Assembly: GCA_039602395.1 (NCBI GenBank)
Contig: JBCNJP010000006.1
Location: 55,641,502 to 55,705,501, forward strand
Length of the DNA: 64,000 bases
Direction of reading: 5' to 3'
From: Deinandra increscens subsp. villosa
Taxonomy: Eukaryota > Streptophyta > Magnoliopsida > Asterales > Asteraceae
Both the position numbers and the translations under genes were made by a program. This document shows, piece by piece, positions 1 through 10,803 of this stretch. Every line of letters starts with the position of its first letter. Position 1 is the first letter of the stretch. Under the pieces are notes generated by a model that ran no database searches, was not told the DNA's origin, and was given only the letters and a program-made list of their open reading frames with translations.

Positions 1-1558
1 TGTTCTTGGTTTTACTATGCAATGAAAGACGTACCTTATGCACCATCTATGCTAAGTGGTATGGCCAAAAAAATAGCGGACTCTACAATATTAGAGATGT
101 ATCTTGCCACAAAATATGCACGTTGACAGCGTCTGATCGACATGTATAGCCTTCCCTTTAAAAATAGCTCAGAAATAACATTGCCAAATCCATTGTAATG
201 CGGGAGATAGGATAAACAGTGGGAGTCGCCTGTTGTGTATTGTGGGGTTAAGGAGATGCGCCGTCGAAGACACGTTAATTAAAATTGTATCCGTCATAGA
301 TGTGCGGGGGCGTTTTCCATTAAAACACAAACTATAATACCTGAAATTTGGGTTGAGCTCCTTGTTGTCTCATTTATAAGATCTTATGATTTCGATAACT
401 GTCATCTCATAAACTTAAATTTGCAGGATCATGGACATGAAAATCTCAGAAACCCCAAAATATTAGTGATGTCAGAGAGAAAACAGGGGGTTTCAAGTGG
501 AGGTGGTGACCCGTCATTTATCGCGCGTATTTATTGTGTTCGGCTTAAAAAGGTGACAACATGCCGGAGATTCGTGTTGTTGCAGAGATGATGAGAGCAA
601 TGGTGTCACACGGCGAGGAAGAGACAGCCGCTCGACTTACAGATCGTCCGGCGGCGCGGCCAAGGAGATCGCCCGCTGGTGATGCCACGGCAGGGCGGAT
701 TAATTCGATGCGGAGAGAAGCCGTCTATGGCGGAGCTACTTACATTCATTCAAAAGCTTTGCTTACTTGTACAGTATCACTCATACATACACGATGCCCA
801 AAGAAATGAACCAATGTTCCATATGATATGATGAGATTGTTGGTTCCAAAGCCTCATAGATATCTGCAACCTCATTTTATGTTTGGAATGTAATGTGTCA
901 TAGTAATTTGGTGTGCAATAAAAGTGTATACCTTTCGCATCAATAGTTGTGTGTAGGCTTTTAAACAAGGAAATTGAAGTGGTGTTAGTAATCCTTCACA
1001 TATTAAAAAATTATAGCTGTAGACTAGGAACAATTATGTCCTTGCGGAACAGATTATGCTAGGTTTTAGTGAAATCTTATCCCCAATAGTGCCATATGCA
1101 ATTGATTCAAATTTGATATTAGAGAATTGTTTATATTTTCCTTTGTCCTCACATATTTATATACAATAAATATGAGAATTAAATAAAAGACTCTCCAAAC
1201 CATCATTTGTACTCCGCCTACCCGCGCATAACATCTCCCTATTTTTTATTTTGCCCCAGTATATGAAAAAACAATTGTAGGAAAAAAATCTCAAGGCAAA
1301 AGGTAGAATTACACATCGGTAGAATTACACATCGTGGTAGATCGGTTTTGTCGTTTTCAGACCCAGAATTGCATTAACAATTTATATCAGACACAGATCT
1401 GAATATCTTCATACCAGATCTAGGTATTTACATACAGATTTGAATATTTTAGTCGACAATATAAGATGGAGGAAACGAGATTTACCCGTCGTTGAGTCCC
1501 GTAAAACAGACACGGTTTCCGAAAAATTCTGGAGAATAGCTGTTCTAGCCTAGCTTTA
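1..1558. other. Unassigned, AT-rich, degenerate sequence
   Basis: I recognise no gene here. Short open frames exist (for example 561-809 on the plus strand) but show no known domain and no conserved motif. Because the segment at 1577-1969 looks like the LTR of a minus-strand retroelement whose interior would run toward position 1, this stretch may be the decayed inside of that element. Confidence 0.4.
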
Positions 1559-1576
1559 GAAACCGGATGGCGCCAA

Positions 1577-1969
1577 TGAAGAAACCTAAAACCGATCGGG
1601 TCTGGCTTGATCGACTCGGGCTTCTGAAATCTTTCGGCTAACCATGTCTGGATCTACGGGTCCTGTGATAATCAGAGCAAACACGTTAGAAGGGGTCAGA
1701 GACCGGAGTCTCTGGACCACCCTCCGACGCTCAACATTAGTCTTGTATTCAATGATGAATCAGTTCATAGAATGATAAAGTAAAAGTAAGAGTGCAGAGA
1801 AAGAAGAGGAGAGGAAGAGAGTCCCTGAAAAAGGAGGAGGTCCTCCTATATATAGGAGGGGAACCCTAGTGGTTTGGAGTGGGCTTTTTAGTTAGGCCCA
1901 AAATGGTTGGGTTAAGCCCAATTAAGGATAGATTTGTATCTATCCTCTTCAAGAACATATACATCAACT
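1577..1969 (-). repeat. Probable gypsy-type LTR with primer binding site
   Basis: Read on the minus strand, a TATA-like core (CCTATATATAGG, near 1845) is followed by a pyrimidine-rich leader and ends at ...TTCTTCA (1577). Directly after it comes TTGGCGCCATCCGG (1576 down to 1563), which resembles the TTGGCGCC primer binding sites of Tat/Athila-type Ty3/gypsy elements. The outer LTR boundary near 1969 is a guess from a TGATGTATATG start. No second LTR or TSD was found, so this may be a solo or decayed copy. Confidence 0.45.
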
Positions 1970-2329
1970 TAAATTAAAAATGTTTGTATACTTTTTACTT
2001 TCAAACGTTTATTGACGTGCAATTTCAAATCTATAGGATAGATATATTTCCGTATCATAATATCTCACTTGTATCAAGCTGGAGTATGTTTTGCAAAGAA
2101 ATAAATGTCTTTAACCTATGTATGGAGGAATTTAAAGTTTTGGAATTTCTGAATTTAAAAACCAAAAATTAATTTACAATAATTTAAAGCCTAAAAGACA
2201 GTTATAATCATCTTAGCAAAAGATCCACCACTTCAAAAAGATAAACAAATTTGAGTATCACTTAAAAAAAAACTTTAAAGGAATTAAACCATAAAAACAG
2301 TTATACTTATATTTAAAAACGGTTACAAC
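1970..2329. other. AT-rich spacer, nothing recognised
   Basis: Low-complexity A/T-rich sequence between the LTR-like segment and the reverse transcriptase remnant. If the remnant were a complete LINE 3' end, an A tail would be expected here as poly-T on the plus strand. Only A-rich runs on the plus strand are seen. Confidence 0.4.
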
Positions 2330-3997
2330 TCAGTCCGACATACAGGGCAAACGGGCAACAAGCTGCGCCGCAAGCCCTTTTTGAATAGCAAAACCTAAGC
2401 GGATAAAAACAAGTTTCTTAGCTCTAGGAGTCACTATATGTCCATGCATAACCTTCTGGATCCGCCCGAGCGTGTCCGCAGCCTCTGACGCGAGGTGCCC
2501 GAACGTGTCAAAAGCAAAGGGGACAAACACATGCTGATTCTCGAGACATGCCTTCTCGTGCTTGTCCACCTTACCCGCAGCCGCCTTAGCAGCAGCCTGC
2601 CCCGCCGTGAAAATTCCAGAGCCAAAGCCCGCAAGGGGAGAGACCCCAGTCAGATCGATGCAAGCGTGCTTCCCCCTGGACCACCCAAACACCAAGATGC
2701 CCGCCGGTCTAAGGGTCGAGCGCCCCTCCTTTGGGTCAGTTAAGAAGTTGACGGGGGCTTCCTTCTTGGCTGAAATCCCCGCCTTTCTGAAAATGTCAAA
2801 TAGCACATCCCGGACCCAGTCATGACGGTACTTGAACCCCGGGAGATTTTTACAGTGAACCGCGTGCTCCCCAAACGAGTCCAAACACGCCTTGCGGCAA
2901 ACAGGGCACTTCTCGTCCGCGGGAAATAGGGGTATCATAAGCCGGTACTTGAGGATAGATCGGTATTCGACCGACGACATGCGTTGCCCGAGCCCGTCAA
3001 TGGGGAGAGCATGGAGGAAATCTTGGGCATGTGGTTGACGAAGACAGCTCCACACCGCTTTTTGCCTGGCATTTATATTAAACCGGGTCTCCATATCCAA
3101 CACGATTTTGCTGAAAAGGGCATTCGCCAAAACAGGTTGGGGTTTTGGGGGGGCGGTGTCCTTGTCAGAGAAATCGCTAAGATCAAAACCCGGTACGATA
3201 TCACGCAGGGCAGCCAGGGAGAAAGTATAATCCGAGTCCATGCCACAGACCCCGCTCTCCCGCAAGATATGGTCCTGCAGCTCCCAAGATTGGGCCCTGG
3301 ACGCAACAAACGCATAAGACGAGGCCTCTAAAGCCGAAGAAATCCCGAGCCCTCCGTGCCGGATAGGCAGGGAAACGAGCCGCCACTGAAGATCCCCAAA
3401 AAAAGCCCATCCACAGACCACAATGTTTTCAACTGTCTCGCGCAGGGTCTGATCAAAGCAGGAGGCCGCCCCTTGCATGTGGGCGGGGGGACAGGTCCGC
3501 AGGCCGAAAAGGAGCTTGGCAACACCCATGCAAGAGCGAAGCAGGAGGAGTTCGCATTGCGGGTCCCGAATCTTGGGAAGGAGGTGCATTAGAGCGGCAG
3601 CGTTAGAAGCCCTCTTGGTCGCCAACCCCTCGATGAACCCACCATCCCTACTGACTGCCCCTCCAAGGAGCTTAACCCCTAAGGATGGCCTACTGATGCC
3701 CGAGGGGAAGAGGCCCGGCCGATTCTTCCTCCCATCGCAGGACGGCCAGAACAGCTCCGTCTTCTTGATATTGAGTTGCAAGCCCAGGGAGGGTCCGGTC
3801 TCCGAAATAAACTGCAAAGCTTTGGCCACTTCCTCGGAATCCCCAATAAGAGTGCCATCATCAAGGTACCACGCTTGAAGGAGAAGACGGCATTTGTCCC
3901 TAATCTGGTGCGCAAGGGGGTGAAGAACAAGGGCAAACAGGAGAGGGCCCAAAGGGTCCCCCTGTTGCACCCCAGTAGTGGCCCAAATATGATCACC
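2330..3997 (-). pseudogene. 5'-truncated R2-like (RLE-type) non-LTR reverse transcriptase
   Basis: An open frame of about 555 codons begins inside the reverse transcriptase palm: GVQQGDPLGPLL near the start, then the catalytic box as AWYLDDG. A thumb-like region follows, then a C2HC zinc motif (CPVC...H..HC) and a segment like the PD-(D/E)XK restriction-like endonuclease of R2-type elements (RPAGILVFGW..., then CIDLTGVSPL). The N-terminal fingers and first palm motifs are missing. Reading upstream of GVQQ, the frame keeps family-like residues (GDHIWATTG) up to an in-frame TAA at 3998-4000, so truncation lies there. The residue after RPA is Gly where I expect the catalytic Asp of the nuclease, which suggests a dead endonuclease. 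The frame is otherwise unbroken and clearly more GC-rich than its flanks. The family assignment is by motif; the exact clade is uncertain. Confidence 0.75.
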
Positions 3998-4000
3998 TTA

Positions 4001-4240
4001 GCAAAAAAAACCCACAACTAATAAAAGAAAGACAAATCTCATCATCATTGTCATCACCCACCTCCATCTCACCGGCCATTACCAAATCTTCTACCATTTT
4101 AACCAAGAATGTAAGGATTCAAATTTATTGGCTCAGATCAGTAATGGGGAGCATAGAATTACACCTATCATGGCTGCAAACTCATTGTCAAGCCAAGATA
4201 TAGAATGTTGAATCTCTACTCCACCCAAAACATACAAATA
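4001..4240. other. Short flank before the CACTA element
   Basis: No gene recognised. Once the CACTA element (4241-6974) and the solo LTR (7040-8797) are removed, this stretch joins 6978-7034 and then 8803 onward as one older locus that was interrupted twice. Confidence 0.5.
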
Positions 4241-4261
4241 CACTACAAGAAACTGGGGTTT

Positions 4262-4450
4262 TAGTGGCGACGCATGTCGCCGCTATTGGTCTAAAATGTC
4301 GCCGCTAATACCTTTAGCGGCGACATGTCGCCGCTAAAAAGTCGCCACTATTTGCTGGCCGCTAATACTTCATCGTCGCCGCTGCTGTGTCGCCGCTATT
4401 AACATGTCGCCACTAATACTTCATCGTCGCCACTAAAAAGTCGCCACTAA
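4262..4450. repeat. Left subterminal repeats of the CACTA element
   Basis: Multiple direct and inverted copies of (T)GTCGCC(G/A)CTA are packed here, for example ATGTCGCCGCTATT and TTAGCGGCGACATG. Such subterminal arrays bind the TnpA-type transposition protein in En/Spm elements; that role is inferred from the family. Confidence 0.85.
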
Positions 4451-6729
4451 TGCTCATTATACGGTATAACGTATTTTTTCGTATTTTTTTCGTTTTCAGT
4501 TTCAAATACATATTTTCCCAGATACAGTTTTCCAACAATAAGTTTCAAGTTTTTCCCAAATTCGTATATAAACATCATGAAATATCCGTACATAAACGTT
4601 GTAATCCAAATATTTTTCGAAGTTATAAGTTGAACAAGTATAAACTAGCTATTTAGACAATATCGTGATTCTTCCGTCTCATCTCCAACATCCCGCATCA
4701 TCGTCTTGGTCGCCAACACGAGTTCCCCATATTCAAACCTGGATAATATTCAAAAAATTTGAACAAACCGTGAACATACATTGTCCTCGACTTCCATCTC
4801 AACCCAAAACTTTGTTGATGTATTATCAAAATCTACAATAACCTATAGTTCAAACAAGGAAACAGTTACAAGAATTTTAAGAAATAGATCAATAAGCATC
4901 AAACCAAGAAATGATACACTCCATACTACTTGTATGCATTAAACCTTTGAAAAAAAAAAGATCCAGATTCATATTACTATTTGCAGACTCATAAATCACA
5001 ACCTATTTCTTTAGATTACAGTAACATTATAAATTTATTTTTTTGTAACCAAATCACTAACTTTTGTACCAATCCATCAGCTTTGAATTTGGGCATTTCA
5101 CACATCTATCAACAATTAAACATAGTAAGTGGTGTACTCACTTCACCAAGTGGTACATATTTTGTGTTCATCAACAAATATGCAAAAGTGAAAGCTTAAT
5201 ACCAAGAAGAGTTAATGAAGAACATAACAAAACAAAGGGCTAGCAACCAGTAACATCGAAACGGTTTAACCACAATCATAATTAAAATGAATAAGAAATC
5301 CCAAAACCTATGCTTCATGTCTATTTACATATCAATTTTTGATAAACAGAGTTTTAAAAAGTAGTCAACCAAACATGAAATGAGTTTAATAAAACATACC
5401 TTGGATGTGGACCAACAACTTACCTTCTTCAGAAATTTGGTAATTAGCCCATCACATTTGTGAAAAAAAAGAAGAAGATATGAGATATGAGAAAAAATGA
5501 TGACAACACAGGATAATCCATCCAAGGCTTAAGAATCAAGGCTGAAGATAACTTACACACGCATATAACCTTTATGAACCATTTACATAATTACACAAAG
5601 TTCACACAATCTAATACAGGACTATGTCTACTTACCTCTAAGAATATCCACAGTTGAAACAACATTTTTTAAGATCACTAATAACTTGATGTTGTACTGA
5701 CCAATCATCTTCTGTGGGATTGAGCACTTAAACAATATCCTTGAGAGTAATCGCCAACAAATAATGGAAATTAATCTTCAAAGTGAACATTGAAGCTAGT
5801 AAAATGAACAATGTAACTTTCAATAAAGCATACCAAATTATAAATCATGTTCATATAACAAAAGAAACTCCCAAATTTTGAAACATGAAACGGGTTGTAA
5901 GATTAGGAAAAATCTAAATAATACAATTAGATTCAACAATAATGTCTAAATAAAAAAACAACAAAATATTACTCCCAATTAAAAGAACAAAGATTATAAA
6001 CAGAGTGATCAAAATAGGACTCTTTGATTGTTATCATAATCAACTTATTGATATTATTTACTAAGAAAGATAGTTGTGAACATTAACTCATCTCGCGATT
6101 CATGAAATCAACAATTTGAGAATTACATTCATTTCATTTGCTTCGAATTTCCCGATCAATACATGAGTAACATACTTCCAAATGGACAAATCCACATGAA
6201 CAACATTTGAAGCATGAGTAAAACTTTAAACAGGGACAACAATTGAAGCATGTATACACCAGAAACATAATATTAACAAATCCACATGAACATTGACACT
6301 TTCTAAACCCGAATTGAAGCAACAGTTAAAGCATTACTGAAATTGAAATAGTTAAAACCCTAAAATTAACACTCACACTTTCTAATCAACTCAAATTGAA
6401 ACAATAATGAATCAACCAGACATGAAATGAAGCAATAGTTGAAAAAAAGAATGAAATTGGACAAACGTACTGAAGAGAGGTGGAATCGGAGATGGTTGTC
6501 GCAAGTCTGAACGAAGGTCAAGAAGGTGTTGAACGGAGGTGGAATCGGTGGCCGTCGTGATCTAGTGGATGTCACCGCCGGTGGTTGCAGGTGGTGTCGG
6601 GAGCGGAGGGTGCATTTGGCGTCGAGAATGGAGATCGTTTGAGGTGGTGTCGAGAGGATTTAGGGCTGTGAATTTGGGTAAAGTGAAGAAGACGACCAAA
6701 TGGGAGGGAAATAGCCCGCTAATTTTTTT

Positions 6730-6962
6730 TAGGGCATTAGCGGCAACATGTCGCCACTAAAGATGTCGCCGCTAATGCTTAAGTACGGTTAAACTCAGGC
6801 TCTCAGATCTTTCATACAATCGACGGTCCGAAATAAAAGCTGGACCCGCATACGGATTGGGAATCAATAGCGGCGACATGTCGCCGCAAAAAGTGTCGCC
6901 GCTATTAATGTCGCCGCTAAAGACCTCTGTCGCCACTAAAGATGTCGTCGCTAATACTCATA
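6730..6962. repeat. Right subterminal repeats of the CACTA element
   Basis: At least eight copies of the GTCGCCGCTA-type motif in both orientations, matching the left array. They are interrupted at about 6780-6860 by unique sequence. Confidence 0.85.
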
Positions 6963-7039
6963 TTTCTTGTAGTGATAAAGGTAAATCATCACTGCCAAAA
7001 AGCATTGACCTTTGAAAGGCCTCGTATCGATTAACAAAC

Positions 7040-8797
7040 TGTTGGAATTTTGGGAGAAAAACTAGTGAAAAATGGGTTTTTTCACTAAGTGTGAAAATGA
7101 GTTTTTCACCAACTTTGGACTAAAATAAAATACAGATAACATAAGTTGTTGCCTCTGTATTTAATGGGTTTGTGTAGTACGTTGTGAGGGCTTTCCAACG
7201 CATCAAACCACGTCCAAATTCGAGCTCGTATGAATGAGATATCGATCCTCAAAGTTGAGGGTTCGAAGCTGTCAAAGCTGCGAAAATAAGAGAGAAAATG
7301 CTAAGTATAGCATGAGAACTCATCCCACATTGGTTGGGGGATGAAACCAAAAGTGGTTTATAAGGTGGGAACCTTACCAACTATTGTTTCCTCTAGTAGG
7401 ACACATCCCTTGGACCCTGACTCGCACTCGCACACGCGTGTATGTGGGCGTATGAGGCGCAATGTGGCGCTTTAATGGCGCACTTTGCACTTCGTCGCGA
7501 GGCGCTTGAGAGCCGCCTTATTGTTTTTAAGTTCAACTGGAAGTTGGTCCGGTTGAAGTCCAGGCAGACAGGTTCAAGCGGAGTGGAGAGTTGAACCGGA
7601 AGAACAGGTTCAAGAGGAACCAGTTCAGCCAGTAGGTAGTTCAAGCGGACCTGTGTGGTCCGGGCGGAACCAAGTTCAACCTGAACAGTGGTTCCGGTTG
7701 AAGTTGAACCGGAAATTCTTTCGGTTGAAGTTGGAAAGGACCGGAAGATCAGTTCTTCCGGAAAACAGCTGTTATGCGGAGTCTTCCGGAATGACAGCTG
7801 GGTAAACGCGTTTTGAGCTAATTAAGGTAATTCCACGTTAATTAGAAATCAATTTGCATTAAAGACGTTTAATGCAAAGTTTGACTACGAATTAACTTTT
7901 GAGTGCTCAACAAGAATTCTCACCACTATATATACAGTCTCATTAGTTGAGGCTAAACACACCGAATTAACACATAATTCTCTTTTCTCTTCCTCATACC
8001 TTCTCTCAAACTCTTCCTCTTCGTTCTTCATTTCTTCAAACTTCAAGATAACTTCAAGCTTAATTAGAAATCAATTAAGGTAATTCCGCGTTAATTAGAA
8101 ATCAATTTGCATTAAAGACATTTAATCCAAAGTTTGACTACGAATTAACTTTTGAGTGCTCAACAAGAATTCTCACCACTATATATACCGCCTCATTAGT
8201 TGAGGCTAAACGCACCGAATTAACACAGAATTCTCTCTTCTCTTCCTCATACCTTCTCTCAAACTCTTCCTCTTCGGTCTTCATTTCTTCAAACTTCAAG
8301 GTAACTTCAAGCTTAGAGTTATCCCGGCCGTACAATACGGTTTAGGCGATTGTACCCTGGGAAACAAAACGGATCTTCGGTAGACCCGGAATTTGTTTTA
8401 AGGGACCCGAGTTTTGACCAGAAGCCTTCGCCAAAGGATTTCTTAATCCTCCTTTTGTTTTCCTCAAAACATCTAAAATCCTTTTTCCAAAACCATTTAA
8501 GTTTTTTGTTCTTAAATTGATCTAAAAAATTTCATTTCATTTTACAAAATTTCCGTCACTGTAATCTTTTATTTTTTATATATTCTTTCATTTATTCCTT
8601 TTCATTTCTATGTATTGTATTCCTTCATTTATTGTAATTGTATTGTAACGTTACTTTTCTCTTTCCTTGTATTGTAATAGGAGTAGATTGATTTTATCTT
8701 GATTGTATTGTAATAGATTAGAGTTATTTTGTTTGTTGTAATCGTACCATAAAATAAAAGTATTTATTTTATTTAATTTGCAAACGGTTTTCCTACA
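7040..8797 (+). mobile_element. Solo LTR (1758 bp) of an LTR retrotransposon
   Basis: The sequence begins TGTTGGAATT and ends TTTTCCTACA, with the 5-bp duplication CAAAC on both sides (7035-7039 and 8798-8802). No primer site, coding region or second LTR adjoins it, so it is a solo LTR left by recombination between two LTRs. Orientation follows from TATA boxes and a downstream A/T-rich ATAAAATAAAAG polyadenylation-like segment on the plus strand. The superfamily cannot be decided from the LTR alone; the TGTTGGAATT start resembles copia LTRs. Confidence 0.88.
7821..8316 (+). repeat. Tandem duplication of the LTR core promoter
   Basis: Two copies of a 243-bp unit, 7821-8063 and 8074-8316 (offset 253 bp), differ at only a handful of positions. 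Each carries CACTATATATA (a TATA box, near 7925 and 8178) followed by a CT-rich leader, so the LTR has two potential transcription start regions. Confidence 0.9.
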
Positions 8798-8802
8798 CAA
8801 AC

Positions 8803-9913
8803 AATGGCGGCGACCATCGAAAAACACATCGAAGAAACGACACACCAAAATCATATCCTTAAAGGCTTAAGCAGCGAATATGTGAGAGGTACCAAACCGC
8901 CGCAAGCTCAACGTCAAAAGAGTCAGCCTGATAAAAAAATCCAACCGGAAAAAAACGAAGCAACGGCGAAAGGGAACCTCAGATCATCAAAGAAGCCAAA
9001 TTCGCTAAAAGGGGACCAACAACGCAAAGAGCACCACGGATCAAAGATCCACATGCAAATCAGATGGCAAAGTAGTCGCCTCAACGGAGCAACGGAGCGA
9101 TGCGAACGAATCAAGACCGACCACTACAACGTCTAGATCGGACGCTAGCAACATCACCGACGTAACCACCGGATGGCCACCACAACCACCGGAAGCAGAG
9201 ATCTGAAGAGATCTGAAATTGTAGAGAGAGAGAGAAACGTCTTTATCTTTAAGAACATATAGAAAAGATTCATTTTCTTTTACAAAGGTGTGGAGGCATA
9301 ATGATGAATCCTCAAAGCCGTCCAAACCAACCAACCAATACTACTAAGCCATATATATTCGAAATGTACACATGGAAATACCTAATAGTCCAAACGAAGT
9401 ACAGTGATTAAAGACACATCCAAAGAAATTCATATTGTTAATATATATAATTCTTAGTTTCTAGTTTTTATGGTTATATCTGGTTGGAAACACATCACTT
9501 TATATAGTTTTGTATGTTTCAGGTTGGAGCGTTAACATGGAAAAACAGTTGAATTTATACTTTAAAAGTTAAAAGGAAATCTGGAGGCCGAAGTTAGATC
9601 GTGTCGCGAGGGTTGAGGCTTCCTCTTCACAACACAACGTGTGTTAAAGATTCAGGTCTCGACTATTTTGTCGTGATCGTGGCACGAGAATGCAGCAGAA
9701 GGACCGTCGCGACACGCGACAGGTGGAGAAATCCGAAAAAATGAAGATTAGGTTTTAAAAACTTAGGGTTTGCTATTCTGAATACTTCTTCGACTTTGGC
9801 ATTGTTCTTTGCCGTTTTTGGGCGATTTCTGGTCTGAACACAGTAAATCAAGTCATTCGGCTCAGGTTCTTGGATGTTTTCTTTTGATTTCTTTGTTAAA
9901 CGCGTTTGTGAAT
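8803..9913. other. Older locus sequence, function not recognised
   Basis: Resumes directly after the solo-LTR duplication. A 110-codon plus-strand frame (8804-9136) is rich in Lys, Gln and Asn and lacks any recognisable domain; the minus strand also has a 97-codon frame (9041-9334). Neither is convincing as a gene. The stretch from 9470 to 9913 continues after the copia element at 25643. Confidence 0.4.
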
Positions 9914-10262
9914 TGTTGATACCTGATATATGTGTCGTGTGAAGTATCAAGCAAGATCAAGATCAAGTCAAACTAGGTCTGGCCGAACTAGGTCCGAACC
10001 TGAAGTTCGGACTGGCCGAACCTGTGGTTCGGCCGAAGCTCGGTCAGCCAGTATATATAGAGGTTTGGTCTTTGTAATTGGGAGACTTCTGAACGTATGA
10101 GATCTGTTAAGTGTGTGTTTCTGAGTGTGTATTCTCTGAGTTTGTATCTGAGTGTTTACTGGTTATAATTGTTCTTCATTGATCAATAAATCAATCGGTT
10201 AATTACGTTTCGATATCCGATTAGCTAGATCGAGTAGACGATCCGATGCTCACGCATTTTCA
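9914..10262 (+). repeat. 5' LTR of the gag-only copia element
   Basis: Runs from TGTTGATACC to GCATTTTCA. It contains a TATA box (CAGTATATATAGAGG) and several GTTCGG/CCGAAC motifs that recur in the leader downstream. Confidence 0.93.
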
Positions 10263-10264
10263 AG

Positions 10265-10276
10265 TGGTATCAGAGC
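10265..10276 (+). other. Primer binding site (initiator tRNA-Met type)
   Basis: TGGTATCAGAGC lies two bases after the LTR end; this is the usual complement of the plant initiator tRNA-Met 3' end. Confidence 0.9.
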
Positions 10277-10493
10277 TTTCTGGTTCACTCTACTGATCTG
10301 TGGTTGCTATTTTCGGATTTTTGAAGCGTTTTTTCGTGTTTCTCGAGATTGTCTTCGTGTTGTTCATCAATTCTATCGAGTTTTTGGTGTCAAAATTGTT
10401 CCTAAATCACTTTCTTTTGGTTTTACTGGTCCGTAGTAACGAGTTTCGTCAAAATCAGTCATTTTTCGTGCGTTTTTTATAAATGAGTTCGAA

Positions 10494-10785
10494 GTTCGGA
10501 GTTTCCTGATCAGGTTCGGAGTAACTGCTCCGAACTTGAAGTTCGGTCCATCTTCGGTGAGGGTTCGGAGCTGTCTCGGTCAGGGTTCGGACTAGTTTGG
10601 TCAAGTTCGGAGTTTAGTCACTTTCGGTCAAGGTTCGGAGGTAGTTCGGTGCTAGATCGGAGTGGTTAAAGAGTTCGGACAGTTCAAGTTGCTTCGGAGC
10701 TAGTTCGGATAGGGTTCGGACTTTGAATTTAAGTTCGGACAGAGTTCGGAGCTGGTTATAAGTTCGGAGAGAGTTCGGCCGACAG
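10494..10785 (+). repeat. GTTCGG motif array in the leader
   Basis: About fifteen copies of GTTCGG (mostly GTTCGGA), plus one inverted copy (CCGAAC), are spread through about 290 bp between the primer site and the gag start codon. Spacing is irregular, so this is not a simple tandem repeat. Confidence 0.85.
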
Positions 10786-10803
10786 AATCTATTTTTTCAA
10801 ACG

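Larger units (their letters stand above)
4241..6974. mobile_element. Non-autonomous CACTA (En/Spm) DNA transposon
   Basis: The element begins CACTACAAGAAA (4241) and ends TTTCTTGTAGTG (6974), a perfect 12-bp terminal inverted repeat with the diagnostic CACTA end. The 3-bp target duplication ATA is present at 4238-4240 and 6975-6977. Both ends carry dense subterminal repeats around GTCGCCGCTA. The 2.73-kb body is AT-rich and has no transposase frame, only short open frames, so it would need transposase in trans. A GC-richer patch at about 6560-6700 inside the right end may be captured sequence, which I cannot identify. Confidence 0.95.

Noticed and set aside
561..809. 82-codon plus-strand open frame with Arg/Ala-rich middle
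   Set aside because: No domain, splice context or codon pattern of a gene; short frames of this length are expected by chance in 64 kb.
2434..4021. Several open frames on both strands overlapping the reverse transcriptase remnant
   Set aside because: They are by-products of the GC-rich coding frame on the minus strand and carry no motifs of their own.
8804..9136. 110-codon frame as the gag of an element whose LTR is 7040-8797
   Set aside because: The CAAAC duplication directly after 8797 shows that the LTR ends there as a solo LTR, so 8803 onward is the target site; no gag motif is present.
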